The notes below the pieces were generated by a model. It made no database searches and had not been told where the DNA came from. It saw nothing but the letters and a program-made list of their open reading frames with translations. A stretch of DNA of 26,775 nt from contig JAENWY010000003.1 in assembly GCA_016649775.1 (NCBI GenBank), positions 1 through 26,775 on the forward strand. Reading direction: 5' to 3'. How positions within the stretch are numbered: the stretch's first letter is position 1; each line of letters begins with the position of its first letter. A program made the translations under genes and the position numbers. Of the stretch, positions 1-8,048 are shown one piece after another. This DNA is from Spirochaetaceae bacterium (GTDB taxonomy: Bacteria; Spirochaetota; Spirochaetia; Sphaerochaetales; Sphaerochaetaceae).

Positions 1-368
1 ACAGAACTTAACATAATTTTCCAATCTAATGGATAAACTCTCTTGAGTGAATTCCATACTCCTGTCTCTTTTGCTGCAGTTTCAAGTAAAGCTGTAAAAC
101 CATACATCTTCGTTTCATAGGTCTCTTTGCTTGCTTTACTATAGAGAGGAAGATAAGGTTCTTTCACTAAACCCGTTGCCAATTGTTCTTCTGCAGAAAA
201 GCTCAGAAATTTCTTATTGGGAACAAATTCTTCCCTTTCATCTATGCTTCCGATACTCACTTTTTCGACTTTTGGATACTTCTGTCCTCTTATGTATGTT
301 GAGTGCCCCCAATATAAGTAGGTTTTACCAGTAGTTTTGTTGAAATGTTTGATAATTACGTTCTTCAT
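1..368 (-). CDS. DDE transposase, N-terminal part (IS1634/IS4-like), cut by window edge
   Basis: Reading the minus strand from an ATG at 366-368, the frame stays open to the window edge (122 codons seen). The protein begins MKNVIIKHFNKTTGKTYLYW, then a short beta-rich block ending in KVEKVSIGSIDEREEFVPNK, and later KMYGFTALLETAAKETGVW followed by NSLKRVYP. This order (KRKxIGK-like block, then YGxTxLLxxxAxxTG, then LKxxFP) is the N-terminal pattern of IS1634-type transposases; the DDE catalytic part would lie beyond the left edge. A ribosome-binding site (GAGGT, 373-377) sits 4 bases before the ATG, which supports this start. An 11-bp-arm palindrome overlaps that site. Whether the element is intact cannot be told from this window. 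Family call is from remembered motif patterns, not a search. Confidence 0.72.
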   Translation of the reverse strand, partial: MKNVIIKHFNKTTGKTYLYWGHSTYIRGQKYPKVEKVSIGSIDEREEFVPNKKFLSFSAEEQLATGLVKEPYLPLYSKASKETYETKMYGFTALLETAAKETGVWNSLKRVYPLDWKIMLSS

Positions 369-375
369 AAGTACC

Positions 376-399
376 TCTATGTATAAAATTATACATAGA
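376..399. repeat. 11-bp-arm palindrome at the transposase ribosome-binding site
   Basis: Arms TCTATGTATAA (376-386) and TTATACATAGA (389-399) are perfect reverse complements around a 2-base centre. It touches the minus-strand ribosome-binding site of the transposase (373-377). Insertion sequences often use such a fold to block translation from read-in transcripts; that role here is inference. It could also be part of the element end or an operator. Confidence 0.6.
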
Positions 400-616
400 A
401 AATAGTAATAAATCAAGCCCTAAGGCTAGTATCTAATTCTTTTTACAACATGATTTTAATATTATTAATGATATTGAGGTTAAAACCTATGTACAAAATT
501 ATAGAAATTCAGGGTAGATGTAATAATATTTTTAAACGAAAGAGCTATTATGCTTCCTAAATATACTTCATAGCTTTTCATTATTTCCACAATGAATAAT
601 AAATATTAGAATAAAT
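400..616. other. Gene-free AT-rich stretch between the insertion sequence and hflC
   Basis: No open frame with a ribosome-binding site is visible. It contains a diverged second copy of the sequence around the palindrome: 486-505 (CTATGTACAAAATTATAGAA) resembles 377-400. The left or right end of the insertion sequence probably lies here but no terminal inverted repeat can be defined with only one end in view. Confidence 0.5.
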
Positions 617-654
617 AAAAAAAGCTACTATTAAATTTTAATCTAATAGTAGCT
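617..654 (-). terminator. Rho-independent terminator of hflKC
   Basis: Perfect 11-bp stem AGCTACTATTA (623-633) with TAATAGTAGCT (644-654), loop of 10, followed on the minus strand by a run of T (A run at 617-622 on the plus strand). It lies 22 bases after the hflC stop, the expected place for the operon end. Confidence 0.85.
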
Positions 655-675
655 ATTTAATATAAAAGAATTAGT

Positions 676-1662
676 TTATTTTTGTGCTTCAGGTGAATAA
701 AGCATATCAAAATACTTCATATCTGTTGACATTATTTTGTTTAATCCTGGTAATGTTTTCTTATATGATTCTAAAGTTCTCCATAATCTAAAGAAGTAAG
801 GATCTACTTCATATGCATCAGAATAAATTTTAGTGGCTGTAGCATCTGCTACACCTTTAATTTCTTCACTTTGTGCGTATGCTGCTGAAGAAATATTCTT
901 TTGCTCACTTTCAGTTTTACCTTCCCATTGTGCTAATTGACCTTGACCATAAGATCTATAAGCCTCAGCAATTTGGTTTCTTTCTTTTATCATTCTCTGA
1001 TAAACACTCTGTGTTAAATCATCACTATATCTGATTTGACGAATGATAATATCAATTAAAGTAATTCCATAAGTGTCAGTAAATTTAGTTGCAACAGTAA
1101 GCATCTTTTTAGATAAACCTTCACGACCAATTGCAATATCTTTTTGTGTAGAACTAGTTTTAGTTAAGTTTCTAAGATTTTCTGCATCTTGTAGGTTACC
1201 TAAACTTTGAACATTTTCATCAACAGTAATATTGTTAATCTTATTAGTATTTCTAACTGCTTCATTTAAGTAGTTTTCACTAATAATTGTGCGAATAGTT
1301 GAATCAAGGATATCGTTAAGTCTTGAAATACCATTAGAAAGTGTTTTAACTGTTTCATAGTATTTTGCAGTATCAGTTATTTGCCATCGAGCTGTTGTAT
1401 CAACCCAAATAAATTGGTTTTCTTTAGTTGGTATACGTTGAGCCTCTCCATCCCAAGATAAAATCTTTTTAGGATAAATTAAAACACTATCAACAACAGG
1501 AACTTTAAATTTTAGTCCTGGTAAATCTGATGTATTAACAATTTTACCAAATCTTGTTACGACCGCTTGTTCACCTTGCTGAATTATATAAAAAGGTCCA
1601 AGTAGTAAGAATATTACTATTAATACTGATGCTATTATTATTGTAGTCCAGAATTTTTTCAT
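676..1662 (-). CDS. hflC: HflC, SPFH/band-7 membrane protease modulator
   Basis: 328 residues, the normal size for HflC. One N-terminal membrane helix (about residues 5-27) is followed by the band-7 start QQGEQAVVTRFGKIV and a long SPFH domain; the middle shows TDTYGITLIDIIIRQIRYS, then a coiled-coil rich in Gln/Glu/Ala (YRSYGQGQLAQWEGKTE) and the HflC end motif DAYEVDPYFFRLWRTLESY. HflC pairs with HflK into a large membrane cage that encloses and restrains the FtsH protease. The start ATG overlaps the hflK stop by one base (TAATG), with GGAGG upstream, so the two are translationally coupled. The C-terminal half has the typical FRLWRTLESY pattern that separates HflC from HflK. FtsH itself is not in the window. 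Confidence 0.95.
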   Translation of the reverse strand: MKKFWTTIIIASVLIVIFLLLGPFYIIQQGEQAVVTRFGKIVNTSDLPGLKFKVPVVDSVLIYPKKILSWDGEAQRIPTKENQFIWVDTTARWQITDTAKYYETVKTLSNGISRLNDILDSTIRTIISENYLNEAVRNTNKINNITVDENVQSLGNLQDAENLRNLTKTSSTQKDIAIGREGLSKKMLTVATKFTDTYGITLIDIIIRQIRYSDDLTQSVYQRMIKERNQIAEAYRSYGQGQLAQWEGKTESEQKNISSAAYAQSEEIKGVADATATKIYSDAYEVDPYFFRLWRTLESYKKTLPGLNKIMSTDMKYFDMLYSPEAQK

Positions 1663-2690
1663 TATTTTGTACCTCCTACTATAGGTGTAGTAGTTGCTTT
1701 TACAGTTGAACTACTACTTGGGAAGGTTAATTGACTAATAGGTAAAAAGTTTGTTAAATTTTTATCAACAAGAGTAATCTTATCGCTATTATTTATTAAT
1801 ACATCTTCCATTGTTTCAATGTATAGACGATCAGCGGTTACATCCTTGCTCTTCTCATATGTCTTTAGCATACTATTGAATCTAGCAACATCTCCCTTTG
1901 CATTATTAACTCTTTCTTTTGCATAACCTTGTGCAATTAGGATTTGCTGACTAGCTTCACCCTGTGCTTTAGGTATAATAGAGTTATATTGCTCTTTTCC
2001 TACATTGATAAATCTATTCATATCTTGAATAGCTTTATTAACATCTTCAAAAGCGTTTTGAACGTCACCCTTTGGAGGAACAATGTTTTGTAGTTTAACA
2101 GTTACAACTTTAATACCTAAATTATATTGATCAAATGTAGCTTGCATTAATTGTTGAGCTGTAACTTCAATATTTGTTCTTTCACTAGTCATGACTGACA
2201 GAATAGGCAAATCACCAACTAATTGGTTCATTACACTTTGGCTAATGTCTCTAATAGTTTTCTCTTTTTGATTAACTTGAAATAACCATTTTTTAGGTTC
2301 ATTGATTTGGTACTGTACAATCCATTCTACGTCAATAATGTTTAAATCACCTGTTAACATTATAGATTCTGAGGGAAAGTCTGTACTTGCAATAAGTGGA
2401 CTAGATGGAAGAGATGATCTATAACCAAAAGTCATGGTTTGTACAACCTGGGTTGGTACTTTAAATGATTTTTCTACTCCGAATGGTATTTTAGTTTGAA
2501 GTCCTGGTCCTACAGTTCTATTATATGCGCCAAAACGTGTAACAACTGCTTGCTCAGTTTGGTCAACAACAAAAAAACTAGACATTATAGCTGAAATTGC
2601 TATTACAGCAACTAATAGTCCAATGATTAGTTTTGGACTAACGTTGAGGGGTTTGTTAGCAGGCTTGAAAGACTGCTGATTATTGTCCAT
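1662..2690 (-). CDS. hflK: HflK, SPFH/band-7 membrane protease modulator
   Basis: 342 residues. A polar head of about 20 residues precedes one membrane helix (about 22-43), then FFVVDQTEQAVVTRFGAYNRTVGPGLQ, the band-7 entry. GDLNIIDVEWIVQYQI is the characteristic HflK strand, and the C-terminal helix carries YAKERVNNAKGDVARF before a Ser/Thr-rich tail. With HflC it forms the hetero-oligomeric cage around FtsH. The ribosome-binding site AAAGGAG ends 6 bases before the ATG. First gene of a two-gene operon closed by the terminator at 617-654. Enteric HflK is longer with a Gly-rich N terminus; that extension is missing here, as is usual outside Proteobacteria. Confidence 0.95.
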   Translation of the reverse strand: MDNNQQSFKPANKPLNVSPKLIIGLLVAVIAISAIMSSFFVVDQTEQAVVTRFGAYNRTVGPGLQTKIPFGVEKSFKVPTQVVQTMTFGYRSSLPSSPLIASTDFPSESIMLTGDLNIIDVEWIVQYQINEPKKWLFQVNQKEKTIRDISQSVMNQLVGDLPILSVMTSERTNIEVTAQQLMQATFDQYNLGIKVVTVKLQNIVPPKGDVQNAFEDVNKAIQDMNRFINVGKEQYNSIIPKAQGEASQQILIAQGYAKERVNNAKGDVARFNSMLKTYEKSKDVTADRLYIETMEDVLINNSDKITLVDKNLTNFLPISQLTFPSSSSTVKATTTPIVGGTK

Positions 2691-2771
2691 TTAATTCTCC
2701 TTTGTGAAAAAATATTTTCACTCGCTACAAAAGTACTTAATCAAGTGCACTCTCGTCAAGTAATTTATTAA

Positions 2772-2777
2772 ATTATA
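2772..2777 (-). promoter_or_regulatory. Possible -10 box for hflKC
   Basis: On the minus strand 2777-2772 reads TATAAT, about 80 bases before hflK. No good -35 lies 16-18 bases upstream, so this is a weak call in an AT-rich region. Confidence 0.35.
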
Positions 2778-2902
2778 GTTCATTTCTTGCGTTTTTTAAT
2801 AAATAAGAGGGTAAATACCTATTTATATTGTGGTCTTCAAAAAAAACATTGTATATTTATTTATATTTAAAATATTTTTGTCTTAATAATATTTTCCATA
2901 GG

Positions 2903-2931
2903 TTGAAAATTTGTCTTTTGAAATGTATTAT
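2903..2931 (+). promoter_or_regulatory. Promoter of metG (TTGAAA - 17 - TATTAT)
   Basis: TTGAAA at 2903-2908 and TATTAT at 2926-2931 are separated by exactly 17 bases, with TG directly in front of the -10. Predicted start is near 2938, giving a leader of about 135 nt before the metG ATG. Confidence 0.6.
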
Positions 2932-2937
2932 ATAAAA

Positions 2938-3059
2938 GATTTTCTCTCTAGGGGAAAATTTTAATTTATGCTTTTTATTTTTTTATTAAAAAGATAAAAA
3001 GATTCGCTAAATAAGGAGAAAGCCTATTTCTCCAATTACAGTAGTAGTTGGTTTTTTTT
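2938..3059 (+). promoter_or_regulatory. metG leader with competing hairpins and an intrinsic terminator
   Basis: Four hairpins can be read in order: ATTTTCTC/GGGAAAAT (2939-2961 region); an AT-rich 14-bp stem at 2971-3001; GGAGAAA (3015-3021) with TTTCTCC (3027-3033); and CCAATTAC (3032-3039) with GTAGTTGG (3044-3051), followed by eight T (3052-3059). The last is a terminator in form. It shares bases 3032-3033 with the third hairpin, so the two cannot fully form together. The terminator ends only 13 bases before the metG ATG, so it must be a conditional element (attenuator) of metG rather than the end of another gene, because the gene to the left is transcribed away. No T-box, SAM or other known riboswitch core was recognised. 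The sensed signal is unknown. Confidence 0.6.
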
Positions 3060-3072
3060 GGCAAGTAGAATA

Positions 3073-5313
3073 ATGAAAAAAAGATTAGTAACTTCTGCAT
3101 TACCCTATGTAAATAACATTCCACATCTTGGCAACCTAACACAGGTGTTATCAGCCGATGTTTTTGCTCGCTTTTGTCGTTCAAAAGGTTATGAAACATT
3201 ATATGTTTGTGGTACAGATGAATATGGTACAGCAACTGAAACCAGAGCATTGCAGCAGGGTGTAACTCCGCAAGAATTATGTGATTACTATCATGTTATA
3301 CATAAAGATATATATAAGTGGTTTAATATTAACTTTGATTATTTTGGAAGAACTAGTACGCCTCATCAAACAGAGATAGTGCAACATCTTTTTAAAGAAG
3401 TAGATGAAAGAGGCTATATTAATGAGGCTACTATTGAACAATTATATTGTCCACATTGTGAAAGATTTTTAGCTGACCGTTTTGTAGAAGGTACTTGTCC
3501 AAATTGTGGACATGATCATGCAAGAGGGGATCAATGTGATGAATGTCAAACCTTATTAGAACCAACTGAATTAATTAATCCAAAATGTAGTGTATGCGGT
3601 ACAACCCCAATTGTAAAAAGTACAAAACATCTTTATTTAGATCTCCCTAAAATATTACCATTATTAGAAACTTGGATGGAAGAGGCTTCTGTAAGAGGTT
3701 TCTGGGCAAAGAATGCTGTTCAAGTTACCAAGAGTTGGATACGTGATGGTCTAAAAGAAAGAGCTATAACAAGGGACCTTAAATGGGGTATTCCAGTACC
3801 AAAAGAAGGATATGAGAATAAAGTATTCTACGTTTGGTTTGATGCACCAATTGGTTATTTATCAATAACATCCTATGCAGTTGAAGATTGGAAAAGATGG
3901 TGGATGAGTCCTGATGATACTGAATTGTTCCAGTTCATCGGTAAAGACAATATTCCCTTCCATACTGTTATATTCCCGGCTACTCTTTTAGCTTCAGGTG
4001 AAAAGTGGACTATGTTACATCATATGAGTTCAACTGAGTATCTAAATTATGAGGGAGGTAAGTTCTCAAAAAGTAATGGTATTGGTATTTTTGGTAATGA
4101 TGTTATGGATACAGGTATTCCAGCAGATGTTTGGAGATTCTACATGTTCTATAATAGACCAGAGAAATCTGATGTTACATTTACTTGGTTAGATTTTGAA
4201 GAAAAAGTTAATGGTGAGTTAATTGGTAATTTATCTAACCTAGTTAATAGAACTCTTACTTTTGTAAATAGGTTCTATGATGGCAAAATACCAGAGGGTG
4301 AATTAGATATGGATCTAGTTGCTCAAATAAAAGAAAAAGAAGATGAAATTGATAGTTTATTTGAAGCAGCAGGTGAACGTAATGCACTTCGTACAATATT
4401 CTTATTATCATCTATAGGTAATAAGTCCTTCCAAGATGGTGAACCTTGGAAAACAAGAAATGAAGATCCAGCAAAGGCTGCTAGTTTATTAAGAACACTG
4501 GTTTATTTAATTAGAGATTTAGGGATTTTAATTGAACCTTATATGCCAACCGCTAGTAAAAGTATTCTTAGTTTTGTTAAAAGAGATAATGATAATTGGA
4601 GTAATTTAAATAGCTATGAAGGAATTAGTGAATTAGGTGAGATTAGTTTATTATTTGAAAAACTAGACCATGATAGAATTCTTGACTTAAAAGAAAAGTA
4701 TAGTGGATCTCAGGATGAAAGAGAAAATAAAACAGAAAACACTGTTAGTAAAAAGCAAACTGAAAATAAATCAGGAGATAATAAAAAAATGGCAAAAGTC
4801 GAAGAATTAAGCATGGCTGAAGATTTTGCAGCCCGTGTAAAACTTGTAGTAAGTAAGATTGTAAATGTTGAGAAACACCCAGAAGGTGATAAACTATATA
4901 TTCTTACCTTAAAAACTGATGAAGAAGAAGAGAGAACAATTGTTTCATCTATTGTTCCTTATTATACTGCAGAAGAATTGTTAAACCAAAATATTGTTTT
5001 AATAAGTAACTTGAAACCTGCTAAATTTAGGGGTGTAAAATCTTGCGGTATGTTATTAGCTGCATCAGCTCAAGATGATGAAGATCACTCAACCTGTGAA
5101 GTGATCTTTGCTCCTCAATTTGAGGTTGGAACAATTCTTTTACCAGAAGGTACAAGTGCTCCAGAAGAAAAGCAATTCTTTATTAAAGGTTCAAAGTTCT
5201 TTGATATGCCTTTGTATACAGAAGATGGCGATGTTAAAGTTGACGGAAAAGTTATTAAGGCTGGAGAAGTTTCTTTAACAGTAAAAAAATATATCAATGG
5301 AGCTGTTGGTTAA
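3073..5313 (+). CDS. metG: Methionyl-tRNA synthetase with C-terminal tRNA-binding domain
   Basis: 746 residues. Class I synthetase that charges tRNA-Met with methionine. The HIGH motif appears as PHLGN (about 17-21) in PYVNNIPHLGNLTQVLSADV; KMSKS appears as KFSKS. The connective domain keeps a double zinc knuckle: CPHC (126-129), CPNC (142-145), CDEC (155-158), CSVC (172-175), the four-cysteine-pair MetG1-type arrangement. After a charged linker (about 540-590) comes a Trbp111/OB tRNA-binding domain (DFAARVKLVVSKIVNVEKHPEGDKLY), fused as in Escherichia coli. The frame could open at a TTG at 3058, but that lies on the terminator T run; family proteins begin MKKRLVTSALPYVNN, so the ATG at 3073 is chosen. 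No clear ribosome-binding site precedes it, which is odd and may reflect control through the leader. Confidence 0.97.
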   Translation: MKKRLVTSALPYVNNIPHLGNLTQVLSADVFARFCRSKGYETLYVCGTDEYGTATETRALQQGVTPQELCDYYHVIHKDIYKWFNINFDYFGRTSTPHQTEIVQHLFKEVDERGYINEATIEQLYCPHCERFLADRFVEGTCPNCGHDHARGDQCDECQTLLEPTELINPKCSVCGTTPIVKSTKHLYLDLPKILPLLETWMEEASVRGFWAKNAVQVTKSWIRDGLKERAITRDLKWGIPVPKEGYENKVFYVWFDAPIGYLSITSYAVEDWKRWWMSPDDTELFQFIGKDNIPFHTVIFPATLLASGEKWTMLHHMSSTEYLNYEGGKFSKSNGIGIFGNDVMDTGIPADVWRFYMFYNRPEKSDVTFTWLDFEEKVNGELIGNLSNLVNRTLTFVNRFYDGKIPEGELDMDLVAQIKEKEDEIDSLFEAAGERNALRTIFLLSSIGNKSFQDGEPWKTRNEDPAKAASLLRTLVYLIRDLGILIEPYMPTASKSILSFVKRDNDNWSNLNSYEGISELGEISLLFEKLDHDRILDLKEKYSGSQDERENKTENTVSKKQTENKSGDNKKMAKVEELSMAEDFAARVKLVVSKIVNVEKHPEGDKLYILTLKTDEEEERTIVSSIVPYYTAEELLNQNIVLISNLKPAKFRGVKSCGMLLAASAQDDEDHSTCEVIFAPQFEVGTILLPEGTSAPEEKQFFIKGSKFFDMPLYTEDGDVKVDGKVIKAGEVSLTVKKYINGAVG

Positions 5314-5335
5314 TTTTTAATTGATATTAACATAT

Positions 5336-5382
5336 AAAAAACCTACCATTTGCTGATTAAATTCTACTGTGGTAGTTTTTTT
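5336..5382 (+). terminator. Terminator of metG
   Basis: CTACCA (5343-5348) pairs with TGGTAG (5370-5375), and the flanking A run pairs with seven T (5376-5382) after one bulged C. It follows the metG stop by about 25 bases. Confidence 0.7.
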
Positions 5383-5411
5383 ATTGTTTTTATTATTAAA
5401 ATAAATAACTA

Positions 5412-5420
5412 TGATATAAT
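5412..5420 (+). promoter_or_regulatory. Extended -10 promoter of the FemAB-like gene
   Basis: TGATATAAT at 5412-5420 is a full extended -10 (TGnTATAAT), 20 bases before the ATG at 5441. No -35 is evident. The murD promoter on the other strand has the same nine bases. Confidence 0.6.
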
Positions 5421-5440
5421 TATACAAAGAGAGGATCCTT

Positions 5441-6436
5441 ATGCCAATTAACATTGAAGAAATTGAATGTGGTGAATTATCAAATAATAATCCATTTGTT
5501 TCGAAATATTGGGCAATAATAAAAAGTAAAAATAATTGGAATCCTCAAGCTTTTATCATCTATATAGATGAGTTTAGGTATGAATTATTATTTTTAACTA
5601 AAAAGATAAAGAGTAATTATTATCTATCCTATGTCCCTTTTGCGCCTCTACCAATTGATTCTTCACCCATTTATATTATTTTAGAGAATTTAGAAGAAAT
5701 CTCAATTATACTATCAAAAAAAATACCTAAGAATGTTTTTGCAATTAAATTTGATTTACCATTTGATTATAGTAATGAGATGAGACCTTTTATTCTTAGT
5801 AAAGCATTTAAGAATAATAAAAATAGTGTCCAACCTACAAACACAATTTATCTTAATCTAGATAAAGGACTTGATTATATATTAAAAAATTATAGAAAAA
5901 GAGCTAAACGTAATTTAAATAAAAATTTAAATAATGTAGAGGTAAAAATCTGGGAAAATACTGGTAATACAGACGAATTAAAAGCTTGGTATGATATATA
6001 TAGGGAGACTGGAATCAAAGATGGTTTTTCTACAAGGCCTTATGATTATGTTTTTGAGATTCTTAAATGTGATAATACAAAATTGATATTAGCTATTGTT
6101 GATAAAAAAATAGTTGGAGGAAATATTGTAATGTTTGGAAAATCTATTAGTGTTTATTTATTAGGAGGATCACTAAAGGATTGTGGATACAGTGTCTCTT
6201 ATACTCTGCAAGATTACTCAATTAAATTATCAATTAAAATGAATATTAAGTATTATGATTTATTTGGAGTAGGTGGAAAGAATTCAAAACACTTAAAAAA
6301 ACTTAATCTATTTAAGAGTTCTTTTGGAGGAACACTTATTAATAGAGTTTCAACTTTTGATTTTGTTATACATCCCTTTATTTATAGACTCTATAAAGTT
6401 GCAGCATCTCTTAGATATCTATTTTACCGCGGATAG
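5441..6436 (+). CDS. FemAB-family peptidoglycan bridge aminoacyltransferase
   Basis: 331 residues. Proteins of this family use aminoacyl-tRNA to add amino acids to the peptide side chain of lipid II. Visible signs are the double GNAT-like layout: an N-terminal half with YYLSYVPFAPLPID and FAIKFDLPFDY, then the family signature NTIYLNLDKGLDYILKNYRKRAKRNLNK, a second acetyltransferase-like half (LKAWYDIYRETGIKDGF), and the late block YDLFGVGGKNSKHLKKLNLFKSSFGG, where the GLxxFKxxFG motif closes the second GNAT fold. Which amino acid is added cannot be read. It has its own promoter and a GAGAGG-type ribosome-binding site. Its 3' end overlaps the 3' end of murD by 26 bp on the opposite strand, so both sides of this junction make peptidoglycan precursors. 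Confidence 0.85.
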   Translation: MPINIEEIECGELSNNNPFVSKYWAIIKSKNNWNPQAFIIYIDEFRYELLFLTKKIKSNYYLSYVPFAPLPIDSSPIYIILENLEEISIILSKKIPKNVFAIKFDLPFDYSNEMRPFILSKAFKNNKNSVQPTNTIYLNLDKGLDYILKNYRKRAKRNLNKNLNNVEVKIWENTGNTDELKAWYDIYRETGIKDGFSTRPYDYVFEILKCDNTKLILAIVDKKIVGGNIVMFGKSISVYLLGGSLKDCGYSVSYTLQDYSIKLSIKMNIKYYDLFGVGGKNSKHLKKLNLFKSSFGGTLINRVSTFDFVIHPFIYRLYKVAASLRYLFYRG

Positions 6437-7730
6437 CTCTAAATGATTCTCTAAACTTTGTTCCTCTATCAAATTCATTAATAAATAAATCAAAACTAGA
6501 AGCTCCTGGAGATAGTAAAACTATTTGTTCTACTTTTGTATCTTCGTATTTTTCTTTTGCAATTTTGAAAGCACATCTAGTGGCTTTTCTCATAGAAGTA
6601 AATGGTCCATTATAACTTAATCCTAATTCTTTTAATAAGGGTATTAATTTATTTTGAGTAAAAGAACCATCTAATAAAGTTAGAGAATTTGATTCCTTTA
6701 ATGCTTCAATCATGCCATTTGCCTTTAGGTTTTTATCGGTTCCTCCACAAATTAAGTTTACACCAAAATAGGTAAAATGAAAGAAAGAAAATTGAACAGC
6801 TTCGCTAATAGTAGCAGCACTATCATTGACGAATGAAACATGATGGATTGTACCAATCCATTGTATTCTATGTGGTACTCCTTTATAAGTTTTTATTGTT
6901 TCATATATAGTTTTTTCATTAATTTTTTGAGTTTTTAATACATTAAAAGCTGGGATTAACTCTAATTGAGTTCCAATTTTTTCATATTTTCCTGAATTAA
7001 TATCAATAATTTTACGTCGTTTTAATACTGAGGTTTTCTTAATCTGTGCCATTAAAGTCTTAGGGCATAAAGCATAGTTAATTTTGTGATTAAAAAGGAA
7101 CAACTTATCTGATATATAGTGATTCATGTTTTCATATGTATTCTGATGATCTTCCATAATATTAGTTATAGCAGCTACTTCAATAAAAGGCATTTCAAGA
7201 TTCATATACAATTTTAAATCTCTTAATTGCCAAGATGAAAATTCACATACTAGATAATTAAGTTGTTTATCATAATCATCTAAATATCTTGCAATTCTGA
7301 AGGCACTAATTCCCATATTTCCGCACATTTTAACTTTGTAACCTATATGTTTAAGCGTATGGGTAATAAAACTTGTTGTAGTTGTTTTGCCTTTTGTTCC
7401 TGTTATAATAATTAGTTTTGTATTTATTAATCTGTAATTATCGAATAGAAAACTGAAGTCAGTAATGATTTCTTTTGCAAGTAATAAATATTTATTTGAA
7501 GGAAGTATAACAGTATTTTTTACAACTATATCTGCCCATAGGAAATCTTCTTCCCTGTGTTCTCCTAGAATAAATGAAGCACCCAGAGATTCTAGTTTTG
7601 ATATTACTTTGCCAAATGATGATTTACTTTTTAAATCTGTAATTCTAACTTCATATTTTCTTTTAAGAAAATATGTAGCAGCTTCAAAGCCCCCACCATT
7701 TAATCCTAAACCAAAAATAAGTACTTTCAT
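6411..7730 (-). CDS. murD: MurD, UDP-N-acetylmuramoyl-L-alanine:D-glutamate ligase
   Basis: 439 residues, normal for MurD, a cytoplasmic Mur ligase that adds D-glutamate to UDP-MurNAc-L-Ala using ATP. Rossmann-like start VLIFGLGLNGGGF; ATP P-loop GTKGKTTTT (111-119); central NIMEDHQNTYENMNHYISDK with the lysine (about 209) that is carbamylated in this family; LICGGTDKNL; and C-terminal LLSPGASSFDLFINEFDRGTKF, the MurD end signature. The usual NDSKATN motif reads NDSAATI (302-308), so the lysine is alanine here; other lineages also vary at this place. Start ATG is preceded by GGAG at 7 bases and an extended -10 about 20 bases upstream. Not clustered with other mur genes. Confidence 0.93.
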   Translation of the reverse strand: MKVLIFGLGLNGGGFEAATYFLKRKYEVRITDLKSKSSFGKVISKLESLGASFILGEHREEDFLWADIVVKNTVILPSNKYLLLAKEIITDFSFLFDNYRLINTKLIIITGTKGKTTTTSFITHTLKHIGYKVKMCGNMGISAFRIARYLDDYDKQLNYLVCEFSSWQLRDLKLYMNLEMPFIEVAAITNIMEDHQNTYENMNHYISDKLFLFNHKINYALCPKTLMAQIKKTSVLKRRKIIDINSGKYEKIGTQLELIPAFNVLKTQKINEKTIYETIKTYKGVPHRIQWIGTIHHVSFVNDSAATISEAVQFSFFHFTYFGVNLICGGTDKNLKANGMIEALKESNSLTLLDGSFTQNKLIPLLKELGLSYNGPFTSMRKATRCAFKIAKEKYEDTKVEQIVLLSPGASSFDLFINEFDRGTKFRESFRAIRGKIDI

Positions 7731-7747
7731 TTTTCATCTCCAATCTG

Positions 7748-7756
7748 ATTATATCA
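7748..7756 (-). promoter_or_regulatory. Extended -10 promoter of murD
   Basis: On the minus strand 7756-7748 reads TGATATAAT, an extended -10 box, 17 bases before the murD ATG. This leaves a very short leader that still contains the GGAG ribosome-binding site. No -35 is seen. Confidence 0.6.
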
Positions 7757-7893
7757 CATGTCTAATTGATTTAGTGAAAAATTAGAATATGTTTATATTA
7801 AAAATATTAAATAGTTTAGCACAATTTTCATTTTATTTTTTGTAAATAGTTAATTCAAAGTATGTATAGTTAAAAAAAGGTTATATATTTATC

Positions 7894-8048
7894 CAGTTTC
7901 ACCTTGAATAATGATAGATAAAATAATAACATGACGATGCATTGTTGCAGTTACGCTTATTTGCTTGACTAAAGAGTAAAAGGGTGACAAACTGCGAAAA
8001 TGATTTTGGATTAAATACTCGGCGTTACGTTGTAACAATATAACCGAG
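7894..8048 (+). ncRNA. Possible structured leader RNA upstream of the bS22-like gene
   Basis: Two pairings can be read. CAGTTT+CACC (7894-7903) is complementary to GGTG+AAACTG (7983-7986, 7989-7994) with a 2-base bulge, closing an approximately 100-nt domain. Then CTCGG (8018-8022) pairs with CCGAG (8044-8048), and inside it GTTAC (8024-8028) pairs with GTAAC (8032-8036), leaving a 7-base bulge on the 3' side. The second element ends 11 bases before the ribosome-binding site of the small gene at 8073. A TTGACT box (7965-7970) could be a -35 but has no good -10 partner. The layout resembles a ribosomal-protein leader; no known family was recognised. Confidence 0.35.

Noticed and set aside
131..334. 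67-residue plus-strand open frame
   Set aside because: Shadow of the transposase on the minus strand; no ribosome-binding site and no family pattern.
3058..3072. TTG start for metG five codons upstream
   Set aside because: It falls on the terminator T run and adds MASRI, which family members lack.
2975..3250. 91-residue minus-strand open frame over the metG start
   Set aside because: Lies over the metG N terminus and its leader; no ribosome-binding site or recognisable protein.
7931..7972. 13-residue Cys-containing frame in the bS22 leader
   Set aside because: No ribosome-binding site; likely chance within a structured RNA.
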